Origin: Spirosoma fluviale
Lineage (GTDB): Bacteria; Bacteroidota; Bacteroidia; Cytophagales; Spirosomataceae
Reading direction: 5' to 3'
DNA length: 6,676 nt
Assembly (NCBI GenBank): GCA_945860325.1
Contig: CAMARL010000103.1
Coordinates: 1 to 6,676 of the forward strand
The translations under genes and the position numbers were made by a program. The notes under the pieces were generated by a model. The model had not been told where the DNA came from and did no database searches. It saw nothing but the letters and a program-made list of their open reading frames with translations. Below, in pieces: positions 1-6,676 of the stretch; within the stretch, counting starts at the first letter, position 1; every line of letters begins with the position of its first letter.

Positions 1-690
1 GGTATTAGAAGATCGGATTTAGGCAATATATTGCCAAAAGGTATCGAAGGTTTACATTCTCATACACTTTGCGAAAATGATTCATTTGTTTTAGAAAGAA
101 CATTGAAGGTGATTGAAGATAAATTTGGTGATTTATTGCCCCAAATTAAATGGTTAAATTTAGGAGGAGGTCATTTAATTACCAAAGAGGGTTATGATGT
201 GGACCATTTGATTCAATTGTTACAGTCATTTAAATCAAGGTACCCATATTTAACGATTATTTTGGAGCCTGGTTCTGCGGTGGGTTGGCAAACAGGTTTT
301 TTGAAATCTACGATACTCGATATTGTTCATTCGGCAGGTATTGACGTAGCTATTTTAGATGTTTCATTCGCGGCACATATGCCAGATACGCTTGAAATGC
401 CATATAAGCCGAGAATTAGACATGCTTCAATGGAACCTATTTCTGGAAAACCTAGCTATAGGTTTGGAGGAATGACTTGTTTGGCTGGTGATTTTTATGG
501 CGACTACTCTTTTGATTCGCCATTAAAAATAGGAGATGAAATTATATTTGAAGATATGATTCATTACACCATGGTAAAAACAACGACATTTAACGGAGTT
601 AATCTTCCGGACATCGGCATGATCGATGTCAATGAAGAATATAAACGATTAAAGCATTTTGGATTCGATTCCTTTAAAGATCGACTATAA
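1..690 (+). CDS. nspC: Carboxynorspermidine decarboxylase, C-terminal part (5' end outside window)
   Basis: PLP-dependent fold-III decarboxylase that removes CO2 from carboxynorspermidine or carboxyspermidine, the last step of the aspartate-semialdehyde route to norspermidine or spermidine; expected in the cytoplasm. The reading frame is open from base 1, so the gene is cut by the window edge. The 229 visible residues are roughly the last 60% of a family usually near 370-400 residues, and the PLP-binding lysine lies upstream. Visible family motifs, numbered in the fragment: EGLHSHTLCE (16-25), the glycine-rich GGGH (55-58), EPG of the phosphate-binding region (89-91), HMPDTLEMPY (126-135), and TCLAGD (159-164), which carries the Cys and Asp expected near the active site at the dimer interface. 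The stop codon at 688-690 merges into the A tract of a terminator. The gene is convergent with everything else in the window. The partner dehydrogenase is not visible. The assignment is firm; whether the product is spermidine or norspermidine cannot be told. Confidence 0.93.
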   Translation, partial: GIRRSDLGNILPKGIEGLHSHTLCENDSFVLERTLKVIEDKFGDLLPQIKWLNLGGGHLITKEGYDVDHLIQLLQSFKSRYPYLTIILEPGSAVGWQTGFLKSTILDIVHSAGIDVAILDVSFAAHMPDTLEMPYKPRIRHASMEPISGKPSYRFGGMTCLAGDFYGDYSFDSPLKIGDEIIFEDMIHYTMVKTTTFNGVNLPDIGMIDVNEEYKRLKHFGFDSFKDRL

Positions 691-718
691 AAAAAGGACT
701 CAATTTGAGTCCTTTTTT
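689..718. terminator. Bidirectional intrinsic terminator between nspC and tRNA-Ala
   Basis: A perfect 13-bp stem pairs 690-702 with 706-718 around a 3-base loop. Its core is GGACTCA/TGAGTCC, flanked by a run of seven A (689-695) and a run of six T (713-718). On the + strand the T run follows the hairpin and ends nspC. On the minus strand the A run becomes a U tract and ends the tRNA transcript. The hairpin begins inside the nspC stop codon, and only one base separates it from the tRNA 3' end, so it fills the whole gap between two convergent genes. Confidence 0.9.
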
Positions 719-719
719 G

Positions 720-793
<74 letters not shown>

Positions 794-836
794 GCGTTGT
801 AAAATTGCCACTTATCTTTTTGATTTCCTATATTCA

Positions 837-1358
837 TTAGAAATTTACGCGTACCCCAATGCCGCCTTGTAAGTGCCAAAAGAATGGGCTGGGTAATAAT
901 TCATTATAAAACCCAATTTCACCAAAAAAGGATAGGCTAGGGGCATCAATAGGAAAATATTCTAAACCGCCAATGGCTGCAGCACCTATTCCTTGGTTTC
1001 GAGTAGATTTAGTAGAGTTTTTCTCGTATAAATCTCGTGAATTTATTTGTGGTCCAAAACCATAATAGGTATGTAGATCAGCATTGACTAATGTTGGAAA
1101 ATGCCACAAATAAAGCATGTTGATGGAATAACCAATGTTGCGAAATTCCCCATCTTTATAATTACGATCTGTTCCCCATAAACCTCCATAGGTCCCAATA
1201 TTGACTTCTATTGCATTTATTCCATTTGCAGAATATTTTCTAGCCATAAATCCTCCAGGTTCGCCGACTCTAAATCCCGCAGCCCAATCCTGTAATTGTC
1301 CATAATTTTCATGGCTCAAAATCAATAAAAAAAGAAATAAGAATACTTTTTTACACAT
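837..1358 (-). CDS. Predicted secreted or outer-membrane beta-barrel protein, function unknown
   Basis: A 173-residue protein without a named family that I can assign. Residues 1-20 look like a signal peptide: MCKK, a hydrophobic run rich in F and L (5-14), and likely cleavage before Q21. The mature part consists of alternating, Gly- and aromatic-rich segments that suggest amphipathic beta strands (around 26-40, 49-60, 76-86, 96-106, 123-135, 141-152 and 161-173). It ends in VRVNF, and a terminal Phe is typical of barrels inserted by the BAM machinery. It lacks charged catalytic motifs. Similar short 'GFR-GEP-G' and 'GIGVR-NF' proteins are common but uncharacterised in Bacteroidota (recalled, not searched). 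The start ATG lies inside the end of hisC with an 8-base overlap, which suggests coupled translation although the role seems unrelated to histidine. No Shine-Dalgarno motif precedes it. The protein is probably real; a structural or assembly role in the outer membrane is inference. Confidence 0.8.
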   Translation of the reverse strand: MCKKVFLFLFLLILSHENYGQLQDWAAGFRVGEPGGFMARKYSANGINAIEVNIGTYGGLWGTDRNYKDGEFRNIGYSINMLYLWHFPTLVNADLHTYYGFGPQINSRDLYEKNSTKSTRNQGIGAAAIGGLEYFPIDAPSLSFFGEIGFYNELLPSPFFWHLQGGIGVRVNF

Positions 1359-2412
1359 TGTTTGCGGTATAAAAATTCTTTATTTTTTGTATTAATTCTT
1401 TGTTCTCGCTTTCTAATCCTATGGTGATCCTTATCGAATCATTGCAGAGCTCTACATTTGATCTATTTCTAGCAACTATTTTTTGCGAAATTAAATAATC
1501 AAATAATTCTTGAGCTCGAATAAATTTAACTAAAATAAAATTAGCATCAGAATGAAATATAGTCGAAATGCCTTTAATATGTCTTAAATCATTAATTAAT
1601 TTCTCCTTATTAATTTTTAATTGTTGTATAGATTCAGTGACAAATTGACTATTACTTAATGCTTTTTGAACTAATCGTTGGGTAGCCCCACCAATGTTGT
1701 ATGGTGGTTTTATTTTATTGAAAAGATTAATGATTGTTGGGTTAGCAAATGCCATTCCTAATCTTAATGAAGCTAAACCATATGCTTTAGACAAGGTTTG
1801 TAATACAATGAGTTGTGGAAATTCATGTAGCTCTTGTATGAAACTAGGCTCTTCAGAAAAATCAATATATGCTTCATCGATCACAACAAAACCTGTTTTA
1901 AACGAATTAAGAATTTTATAAATATCTTCTCTATTCATTAAATTGCCCGTTGGATTATTGGGCGAGCATATAAATATCAATCGAGTGGTCGAATTGATAG
2001 CTTTTAAAATTGAATCCGTATTTAATTGGTATTCTGAAGTTAAATTTACCTTTGTCAAAGGTACATTATTTACAGCTGCGCTTACCTCGTACATTCCATA
2101 CGTAGGAGGGCAAACGATAATTGAACTTGAATCTTGCGTGCAGGTCATTCTAATCAATAAATCGATAGCTTCATCAGAACCATTTCCTATAAATATTTCA
2201 TCTTCGGAACATTTTTTAATCTGAGCTAATTGACCCTTTATTTGCCATTGAAGTGGATCTGGATACCGATTATAATTTTCTTCTAAACCAGATCCAATCG
2301 GATTTTCATTGGCGTCTAAAAATATCCCATCCCTCCCTTTGAATTCATCCCTTGCAGATGAATAAGGCTTTAAATTCCAAATATGTGGTAATATATAATT
2401 TTTATATTCCAT
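1351..2412 (-). CDS. hisC: Histidinol-phosphate aminotransferase
   Basis: Class I/II PLP aminotransferase that converts imidazole-acetol phosphate and glutamate to L-histidinol phosphate and 2-oxoglutarate in the cytoplasm. The 353 residues match the usual family length. Visible features: the N-terminal substrate loop DANENPIG (33-40), GNGSDE (76-81) in the PLP phosphate region, SPNNPTG (150-156) with the cofactor-contacting Asn, DEAYIDF (179-185) with the Asp that contacts the pyridine nitrogen and the Tyr that contacts the PLP hydroxyl, the Schiff-base lysine K209 in TLSKAYGLASLRLG, R217 for cofactor phosphate, and R328 in SIRIT for the substrate carboxylate or phosphate. The gene starts inside hisD (11-base overlap) and its end overlaps the next gene by 8 bases, so the cluster is likely one translationally coupled transcript. 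All key residues are present. Aromatic aminotransferases of the same fold are an alternative, but the his context settles the call. Confidence 0.96.
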   Translation of the reverse strand: MEYKNYILPHIWNLKPYSSARDEFKGRDGIFLDANENPIGSGLEENYNRYPDPLQWQIKGQLAQIKKCSEDEIFIGNGSDEAIDLLIRMTCTQDSSSIIVCPPTYGMYEVSAAVNNVPLTKVNLTSEYQLNTDSILKAINSTTRLIFICSPNNPTGNLMNREDIYKILNSFKTGFVVIDEAYIDFSEEPSFIQELHEFPQLIVLQTLSKAYGLASLRLGMAFANPTIINLFNKIKPPYNIGGATQRLVQKALSNSQFVTESIQQLKINKEKLINDLRHIKGISTIFHSDANFILVKFIRAQELFDYLISQKIVARNRSNVELCNDSIRITIGLESENKELIQKIKNFYTANNV

Positions 2413-3673
2413 TATTTAACCGGACTTTTACTGCATTTGCATGAGCTTGTAAAGATTCAGCCTCCGCCATAGGTATGATACTTTTACTCAAAATTTCCAA
2501 TCCACTTTTACTGATCGACTGTAATGTAATTTTTTTACAAAAGCTATCCAAATTAACCCCTGAATATGCTCTTGCATGTCCATTGGTTGGCAATGTATGG
2601 TTTGTTCCCGATGAATAATCACCCGCGGATTCTGGTGTATAGTGCCCTAAAAATATGGATCCAGCATTGATTATTTTATCGGCCATTTTTTCAGGGTCAT
2701 CACAGGCTAATATTAAGTGCTCAGCCGCGTATTCATTTAGTAAATCAATGGCATCTTCTTGATTTTCAACTAAAATGAATTTTGAATTTAAAATAGCCTC
2801 CTTAGCTAATTCTTTTCTAGGTAAATCATTTATTTGGGTTTCTATTTCCCTTATAGTTTCTTGCATTAAGGTTTCTGAGGGGGACACAAGAAATACTTGT
2901 GAATCGATCCCATGTTCAGCCTGTGATAATAAATCAGATGCCACAAAACGAGCATTTGCAGTTTCATCCGCATAAATGGCAACTTCTGATGGCCCAGCTG
3001 GCATGTCAATGGTCACCCCCATTGAATTTGCATGCATTTTTGCCGCTGTAACATATTGATTTCCTGGACCAAATATTTTATAGACTTTGGGAATGGATGG
3101 TGTTCCTAAAGCCAATGCTGCTATAGCTTGTGCTCCGCCTACTTTACACATTTTGGTTATTCCACACAATTTAGCAGTGTAAAATATCGCTGGGTGTATC
3201 CCTGGAGTGCATAAAACAATTTCGGAGCAACCCGCTATTTTGGCCGGTATGGCTAACATTAAAATGGTTGAAAATAAGGGTGCTGTTCCTCCAGGGATGT
3301 AAATGCCAACTTTCTCTATGGGACTTGACTTTTGCCAACAAACTACCCCCGGACTTGTTTCTACTCTTTTCTCAACAAGTTTTTGAGCCTCGTGAAATTT
3401 ATAGATATTATCAAAAGCGATCTTTATGGCTGTTTTTAAATCATCATCTGTCGCTTCCGAATAAGCATCTATTTCCTTTTCTGTATAAAGAATTGAATCT
3501 ATTTTTCTTTTCTCGAATTCATAAGTCAGACTTATAAGTGCCTCATCTTTATCAGTCTTAACCTTATTAAATATCGATTCGATTAAACTGTCAATCTTCG
3601 ACGACTCAATTTGAGGTCTTTCACACAATTCTGGATAATCTGACCGAAAAGGAAAATTAATTAATTGAATCAT
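2402..3673 (-). CDS. hisD: Histidinol dehydrogenase
   Basis: Zn-dependent NAD+ enzyme that carries out the last two oxidations of the pathway, L-histidinol to histidinal to L-histidine, as a cytoplasmic homodimer. The 423 residues are the normal length. The catalytic and metal ligands are all present and sit eight positions below the E. coli numbering: Q251 and H254 (QAEHGIDSQ), the catalytic pair E318-H319 (AAEHL), D352 (GDYSSGTNHTLPT) and H411 (AHANAVKVR). YIPGGTAPLFST (125-136), the Gly-rich KIFGPGNQYVTAAK (199-212) and DMPAGPSEV (223-231) are typical of the family. The ATG shares its A with the hisG stop (TAATG), a classic arrangement for reinitiation, and no Shine-Dalgarno motif is seen. 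The gene end overlaps hisC by 11 bases. Confidence 0.97.
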   Translation of the reverse strand: MIQLINFPFRSDYPELCERPQIESSKIDSLIESIFNKVKTDKDEALISLTYEFEKRKIDSILYTEKEIDAYSEATDDDLKTAIKIAFDNIYKFHEAQKLVEKRVETSPGVVCWQKSSPIEKVGIYIPGGTAPLFSTILMLAIPAKIAGCSEIVLCTPGIHPAIFYTAKLCGITKMCKVGGAQAIAALALGTPSIPKVYKIFGPGNQYVTAAKMHANSMGVTIDMPAGPSEVAIYADETANARFVASDLLSQAEHGIDSQVFLVSPSETLMQETIREIETQINDLPRKELAKEAILNSKFILVENQEDAIDLLNEYAAEHLILACDDPEKMADKIINAGSIFLGHYTPESAGDYSSGTNHTLPTNGHARAYSGVNLDSFCKKITLQSISKSGLEILSKSIIPMAEAESLQAHANAVKVRLNNGI

Positions 3674-4542
3674 TACAAAATCATTTTTTCAATAGGTAAA
3701 ACCAAAATACCTTCAGCACCTGCGGACCTAAGTGACTCAATAATTTCCCAAAAATCATTTTCCGAAATCACTGAATGTAGTGAGAACCATCCTTTTTCTG
3801 CTAATGGGATAACAGACGGAGACCGCATTCCAGGCAATAAAGCAATTATTTTAGCTATATTTTCTTCTTGGGTATTTAAAACAACATATTTTGCATTTTG
3901 ACCTTTTTGAACCGCATCGATCCGGAATATTATTTTATCTAATAATTCTTTTTTGGTCTTATTTAAATGCTTGTTTGAAATTAGAACTGCTTGGCTTTGA
4001 AATACTTCTGCCACTTCCTTTAGTCCATTACTTAACAATGTCCCTCCAGTGGATACAATATCACAAATACCTTCAGCCAAGCCAATACTTGGCGCAATTT
4101 CTACTGAACCAGAAATCTCATGAGTTTCCGCTTTTACCCCATTTGCTTTTAAAAATGAATCCGTTAGATTAGGGTAGGAGGTGGCAATACTCTTACCATT
4201 AAAATAAGATAAATCCGTATAAACCTCGTTTCTTGGAATAGCTAAGGATAAACGACACTTTGAAAAGCCTAATTCTTTTACAATGTCAACCTTTCTTTTT
4301 TGCTCCATCAGCACATTTAGGCCAATGACCCCTAAATCAGAGACACCATCTTCCACATATCCAGGAATATCATCGTCTCTCAAAAATAAGAACTCGATGG
4401 GGAAATTACTTGACACAGATCTTAATTTAGATCCTTGGGCTTCAAATTTAATGCCACATTCTTTAAATAACTTTAATGAGTCTTCGCTTAATCGACCTGA
4501 TTTTTGAATAGCTATTCTAATATTTTCTGTGCTCATAATCAT
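3673..4542 (-). CDS. hisG: ATP phosphoribosyltransferase, long form
   Basis: First committed enzyme of histidine synthesis; joins ATP and PRPP to give phosphoribosyl-ATP. At 289 residues it is the long form, with two catalytic lobes (about 1-215) and a C-terminal ACT-like regulatory domain (about 217-289). It should therefore be inhibited directly by histidine and need no HisZ subunit. Visible motifs: NIRIAIQKSGRL (7-18) at the N terminus, DDDIPGYVEDGVSDLGVIG (56-74), SGSVEIAPSIGLAEGICD (144-161), and the PRPP loop DIVSTGGTL (161-169). A second in-frame ATG two codons in (4534-4536) would give MSTENIRI and is equally plausible; neither has a Shine-Dalgarno motif. The gene is first in the hisG-hisD-hisC run, 57 bases after pdhC, with a stem-loop between. 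No leader peptide rich in His codons is visible, so classical his attenuation is not supported. Confidence 0.96.
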   Translation of the reverse strand: MIMSTENIRIAIQKSGRLSEDSLKLFKECGIKFEAQGSKLRSVSSNFPIEFLFLRDDDIPGYVEDGVSDLGVIGLNVLMEQKRKVDIVKELGFSKCRLSLAIPRNEVYTDLSYFNGKSIATSYPNLTDSFLKANGVKAETHEISGSVEIAPSIGLAEGICDIVSTGGTLLSNGLKEVAEVFQSQAVLISNKHLNKTKKELLDKIIFRIDAVQKGQNAKYVVLNTQEENIAKIIALLPGMRSPSVIPLAEKGWFSLHSVISENDFWEIIESLRSAGAEGILVLPIEKMIL

Positions 4543-4558
4543 GCTTGTTTTAAATAGT

Positions 4559-4584
4559 CAAGCCCCGATTTAATTCGAGGCTTG
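4559..4584 (-). terminator. Stem-loop between pdhC and hisG, possible weak terminator or processing site
   Basis: In minus-strand RNA a 10-bp stem pairs 4575-4584 with 4559-4568 around a 6-base loop (AUUAAA). One pair (4565 with 4578) is G-U in the minus-strand RNA but would be a C-A mismatch in + strand RNA, so the structure is favoured on the strand that carries the genes. It starts 15 bases after the pdhC stop. The sequence that follows (ACTATTTAAAA) has no real U run, so strong termination is doubtful. It may partly separate pdhC from the his genes, or protect or process the RNA. Confidence 0.55.
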
Positions 4585-4599
4585 CCAATTAATCAGGTG

Positions 4600-6180
4600 T
4601 TATAAAAACATTTTTATTGGGTCCTCTAAATATTGTTTCAGGGTTTGCAGAAACGCGGCTCCTGTAGCTCCGTCAACTACTCGATGGTCACATGTTAATG
4701 TTAATTTCATGATATTTGTCGCATAAAATTGACCATTTTTCACTGCTACTGTTTCCTTTATTCCGCCAACGGCCAAGATGCACGATTCAGGTGAATTGAT
4801 TATGGATGTGAATTGATCAATCCCAAACATGCCCAAATTACTCACCGTAAATGTATTTCCCTCCCAGTCTTTAGGTTGCAATTGCTTTGATTTAGCTTTT
4901 CCACCTAAATCTTTTGCCTCCGCTGATATTTCCGCTATGGATTTTTCATTTGCAAAACGAATAACAGGCACAAGTAATCCATCTTCAACAGCCACAGCCA
5001 TGCCTATATGTACATGTTTGTTGACCCTAATTCGATCTTCCATCCAATAAGAATTTACTTTTGGATGTTTGACTAATGCAAGTGAAGATGCTTTAATGAC
5101 GAAATCGTTAAATGAAATTTTAACTGGAAAAACTTCATTCATACTAACTCTTGCTTCAATGGCCTTATCCATGTTGATTTCCATGGTCAGGTAGAATTCA
5201 GGAGCACTGAATTTTGATTCAGATAGTCTTCTTGCAATCGTTTTTCGCATTTGACTATTTGGGATATCTTCAAAACTTTCAGTTCCACTTGTAAAGTGAC
5301 CCGATTTTGTTCCTCCTTGATTAGGATTATAATTGTCTACATCGGACTTTGTAATCCTTCCGCCTTCCCCTGTTCCTTGAATCCACGATAAATTATACCC
5401 TTTTTCTTTAGCTAAAGCTCGTGCTAATGGAGATGATTTTACCTCTACATTAGAAGCAGTTTGTTGGGTTGTTTCAACGGGTTTAACTTCTTCAACCGCC
5501 TTGATAGGTGCAGGAGCACTGGCTTGTACGACTACGGGTGCGTCAACTTTCAACGTATTTTCAGCATCCAATATTTTTTTAAAATCTGCTCCTGGTTCAC
5601 CTACGATAGCAATTATGGCATCGACCACTATGCCTTTTCCTTCTTGTGCGCCAATATACAATAGGGTTCCGTCCTCATAATTCTCAAGTTCCATCGTGGC
5701 TTTATCAGTCTCGACTTCGGCAATAATATCACCACTTTTAACTTTATCCCCTTCTTTTTTCAACCATTTAGCGATGACACCTTCTAACATGGTATCACTC
5801 ATTTTAGGCATTCTTACTGCCTTAGCTTTGATACTACTTAAATCAATCGTAGGTTCACTTGTTATAACTTCGACCGTTTTCTCAAGCACTTCATTTGCAA
5901 CAATAGCTTTTGGTTCTGTTAATAAACTTGCAAAATCTTCTCCCTTTGTTCCCACAATGGCTATAATACCATCTACAGGTGCGGCTTCACCTGCTTTTAT
6001 GCCAATATAAAGTAATGTTCCATCCTCATAATTCTCAAGTTCCATCGTTGCCTTATCGGTTTCAACTTCAGCTATGATGTCACCCGACTTAATTGTATCT
6101 CCCTCTTTTTTCAACCATTTAGCAATGACACCCTCTAACATCGTGTCACTCATCTTGGGCATTCTTATAACTTGAGCCAT
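4600..6180 (-). CDS. pdhC: Pyruvate dehydrogenase complex E2, dihydrolipoamide acetyltransferase with two lipoyl domains
   Basis: Core subunit of the pyruvate dehydrogenase complex; moves the acetyl group from lipoyl-lysine to CoA. The order along 526 residues is lipoyl domain 1 (about 2-78, lipoylated K43 in ETDKATMELE), a linker (80-119), lipoyl domain 2 (about 121-196, K160 in the same motif), an Ala/Pro/Val-rich flexible linker (208-245), the peripheral-subunit-binding domain (about 249-284, SPLARALAKEKGYNL and GTGEGGRITKSDV), and the acetyltransferase domain (about 302-526). The active-site motif DHRVVDG has H499 and D503. The segment SNLGMFGIDQFTSIINSP (447-464) and the two-domain form favour pyruvate over 2-oxoglutarate or branched-chain substrates. 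The start MAQVIRMPKMSD is the normal family start and is preceded by an A-rich stretch with no Shine-Dalgarno motif. E1 and E3 genes are not in the window. lepA lies upstream and hisG downstream, neither functionally related. Confidence 0.95.
   Translation of the reverse strand: MAQVIRMPKMSDTMLEGVIAKWLKKEGDTIKSGDIIAEVETDKATMELENYEDGTLLYIGIKAGEAAPVDGIIAIVGTKGEDFASLLTEPKAIVANEVLEKTVEVITSEPTIDLSSIKAKAVRMPKMSDTMLEGVIAKWLKKEGDKVKSGDIIAEVETDKATMELENYEDGTLLYIGAQEGKGIVVDAIIAIVGEPGADFKKILDAENTLKVDAPVVVQASAPAPIKAVEEVKPVETTQQTASNVEVKSSPLARALAKEKGYNLSWIQGTGEGGRITKSDVDNYNPNQGGTKSGHFTSGTESFEDIPNSQMRKTIARRLSESKFSAPEFYLTMEINMDKAIEARVSMNEVFPVKISFNDFVIKASSLALVKHPKVNSYWMEDRIRVNKHVHIGMAVAVEDGLLVPVIRFANEKSIAEISAEAKDLGGKAKSKQLQPKDWEGNTFTVSNLGMFGIDQFTSIINSPESCILAVGGIKETVAVKNGQFYATNIMKLTLTCDHRVVDGATGAAFLQTLKQYLEDPIKMFL
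5650..5814 (-). repeat. Lipoyl-domain repeat, copy 2 (inside pdhC)
   Basis: Encodes residues 123-177 of the E2 protein. It matches copy 1 at 53 of 55 residues (differences T29/K146 and I30/V147), but by hand count 24 of 55 codons differ, 22 of them silently. The following parts of the two domains and the linkers are clearly more diverged. Confidence 0.9.
6001..6165 (-). repeat. Lipoyl-domain repeat, copy 1 (inside pdhC)
   Basis: Encodes residues 6-60 of the E2 protein, including lipoyl-lysine K43. It is the direct repeat partner of copy 2, with starts 351 bases apart. The longest shared DNA run I see is about 25 bases, around the codons for the ATMELENYEDG region. Confidence 0.9.
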
Positions 6181-6253
6181 CTTATTTATTTTGAATCTTA
6201 AAATTACGCTTTAAACGCTTCTTTTAAAATTATTTATAAAAAAATTATTTGTC
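6181..6253 (-). other. AT-rich spacer between lepA and pdhC
   Basis: A 73-base gap that may hold the pdhC promoter or leader. It contains AAAATTATTT twice (6226-6235 and 6241-6250) and ACGCTT twice (6206-6211 and 6215-6220). I see no convincing Bacteroidota promoter (TTG near -33 and TAnnTTTG near -7) and no terminator hairpin for lepA, so read-through from lepA is possible. Confidence 0.4.
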
Positions 6254-6676
6254 TTAATCTAATTTCAAGACAGCCATGAAGGCTTCTTGTGGAATTTCTA
6301 CATTTCCTACCTGTCTCATTCTCTTTTTACCTTTCTTTTGTTTCTCTAGTAATTTACGTTTTCTGGAAATATCACCCCCATAACATTTGGCTAATACATC
6401 TTTTCTTAAGGCCTTGACAGTTTCTCTGGCAATAATTTTTTGCCCAATAGCCGCTTGAATAGCTATTTCAAATTGTTGGCGTGGTAATAACTCCCTCAAT
6501 TTCTCACACAATCTTTTACCCCAATCATACGCTTTATCCCGATGAACGATGGCTGATAAAGCATCCACTTTCTCCCCATTCAACATAATATCTAATTTAA
6601 CCATTTCACCTGGTTCGTAGCCTTTATACTCATAGTCTAAAGATGCATAACCCCTTGAAATCGTTTTTAAACGATC
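6254..6676 (-). CDS. lepA: Elongation factor 4 (LepA), C-terminal part (5' end outside window)
   Basis: Ribosome-associated GTPase that binds like EF-G and acts in back-translocation or initiation and ribosome assembly. The frame stays open to the right edge of the window, so I extend the gene past the internal Met at 6602-6604. The visible 140 residues begin DRLKTISRGYASLDYEYKGY and include the family-specific C-terminal domain that reaches toward the A-site tRNA, with CYGGDISRKRKLLEKQKKGK and the conserved tail NVEIPQEAFMAVLK. The full protein is usually about 600 residues, so about a quarter is present; the GTPase domains lie outside. The end is intact and shows no damage. The call is secure because this C-terminal domain is unique to LepA. 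Confidence 0.96.
   Translation of the reverse strand, partial: DRLKTISRGYASLDYEYKGYEPGEMVKLDIMLNGEKVDALSAIVHRDKAYDWGKRLCEKLRELLPRQQFEIAIQAAIGQKIIARETVKALRKDVLAKCYGGDISRKRKLLEKQKKGKKRMRQVGNVEIPQEAFMAVLKLD

Noticed and set aside
611..629. Small inverted repeat ACATCG/CGATGT inside nspC
   Set aside because: It is a six-base stem in coding sequence and is well within chance.
1694..2224. Two + strand open frames opposite hisC
   Set aside because: They are antisense shadows of a gene with all catalytic residues intact, and their products have no recognisable features.
2775..4507. Several + strand open frames opposite hisD and hisG
   Set aside because: All lie antisense to secure his genes and show no domain, signal or start context.
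4543..4599. Histidine leader peptide or T-box before hisG
   Set aside because: The gap is only 57 bases, has no run of His codons and no T-box motif.
4829..6010. Three + strand open frames opposite pdhC
   Set aside because: They are shadows of pdhC. The hydrophobic look of the one at 5696-6010 comes from the reverse complement of the acidic and Lys-rich lipoyl domain.

Overview
The window looks like ordinary chromosomal sequence from a member of the Bacteroidota. The evidence is low G+C content, start codons preceded by A-rich sequence with no Shine-Dalgarno motif, a pyruvate dehydrogenase E2 and a long-form HisG of the type seen in that phylum, a carboxynorspermidine decarboxylase, and a small secreted beta-barrel-like protein of a style common there. 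I cannot name the genus.

Layout from left to right. The 3' part of nspC (polyamine synthesis) is on the + strand and runs off the left edge. It meets a minus-strand tRNA-Ala(GGC) head-on, and a single perfect hairpin with A and T tracts on both sides ends both transcripts. Everything to the right is on the minus strand. In transcription order from the right edge these are lepA (3' part, elongation factor 4), pdhC (E2 of pyruvate dehydrogenase with two lipoyl domains), hisG, hisD, hisC, a small predicted outer-membrane protein, and the tRNA.

hisG, hisD and hisC encode the first step and two late steps of histidine synthesis. They are tightly packed: hisG and hisD share one base, hisD and hisC share 11, and hisC and the small membrane-protein gene share 8. 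The remaining his genes (hisB, H, A, F, IE) do not follow hisC, so the pathway is split in this genome, or the others lie elsewhere. A 57-base gap with a stem-loop separates pdhC from hisG, and an AT-rich 73-base gap separates lepA from pdhC.

I found no mobile element, CRISPR array, phage gene, toxin or defence gene, and nothing that amounts to a new system. The points most worth a second look are the beta-barrel gene attached to the end of a truncated his cluster, the near-identical lipoyl domains that differ mostly by silent changes, and the two small RNA structures between genes.
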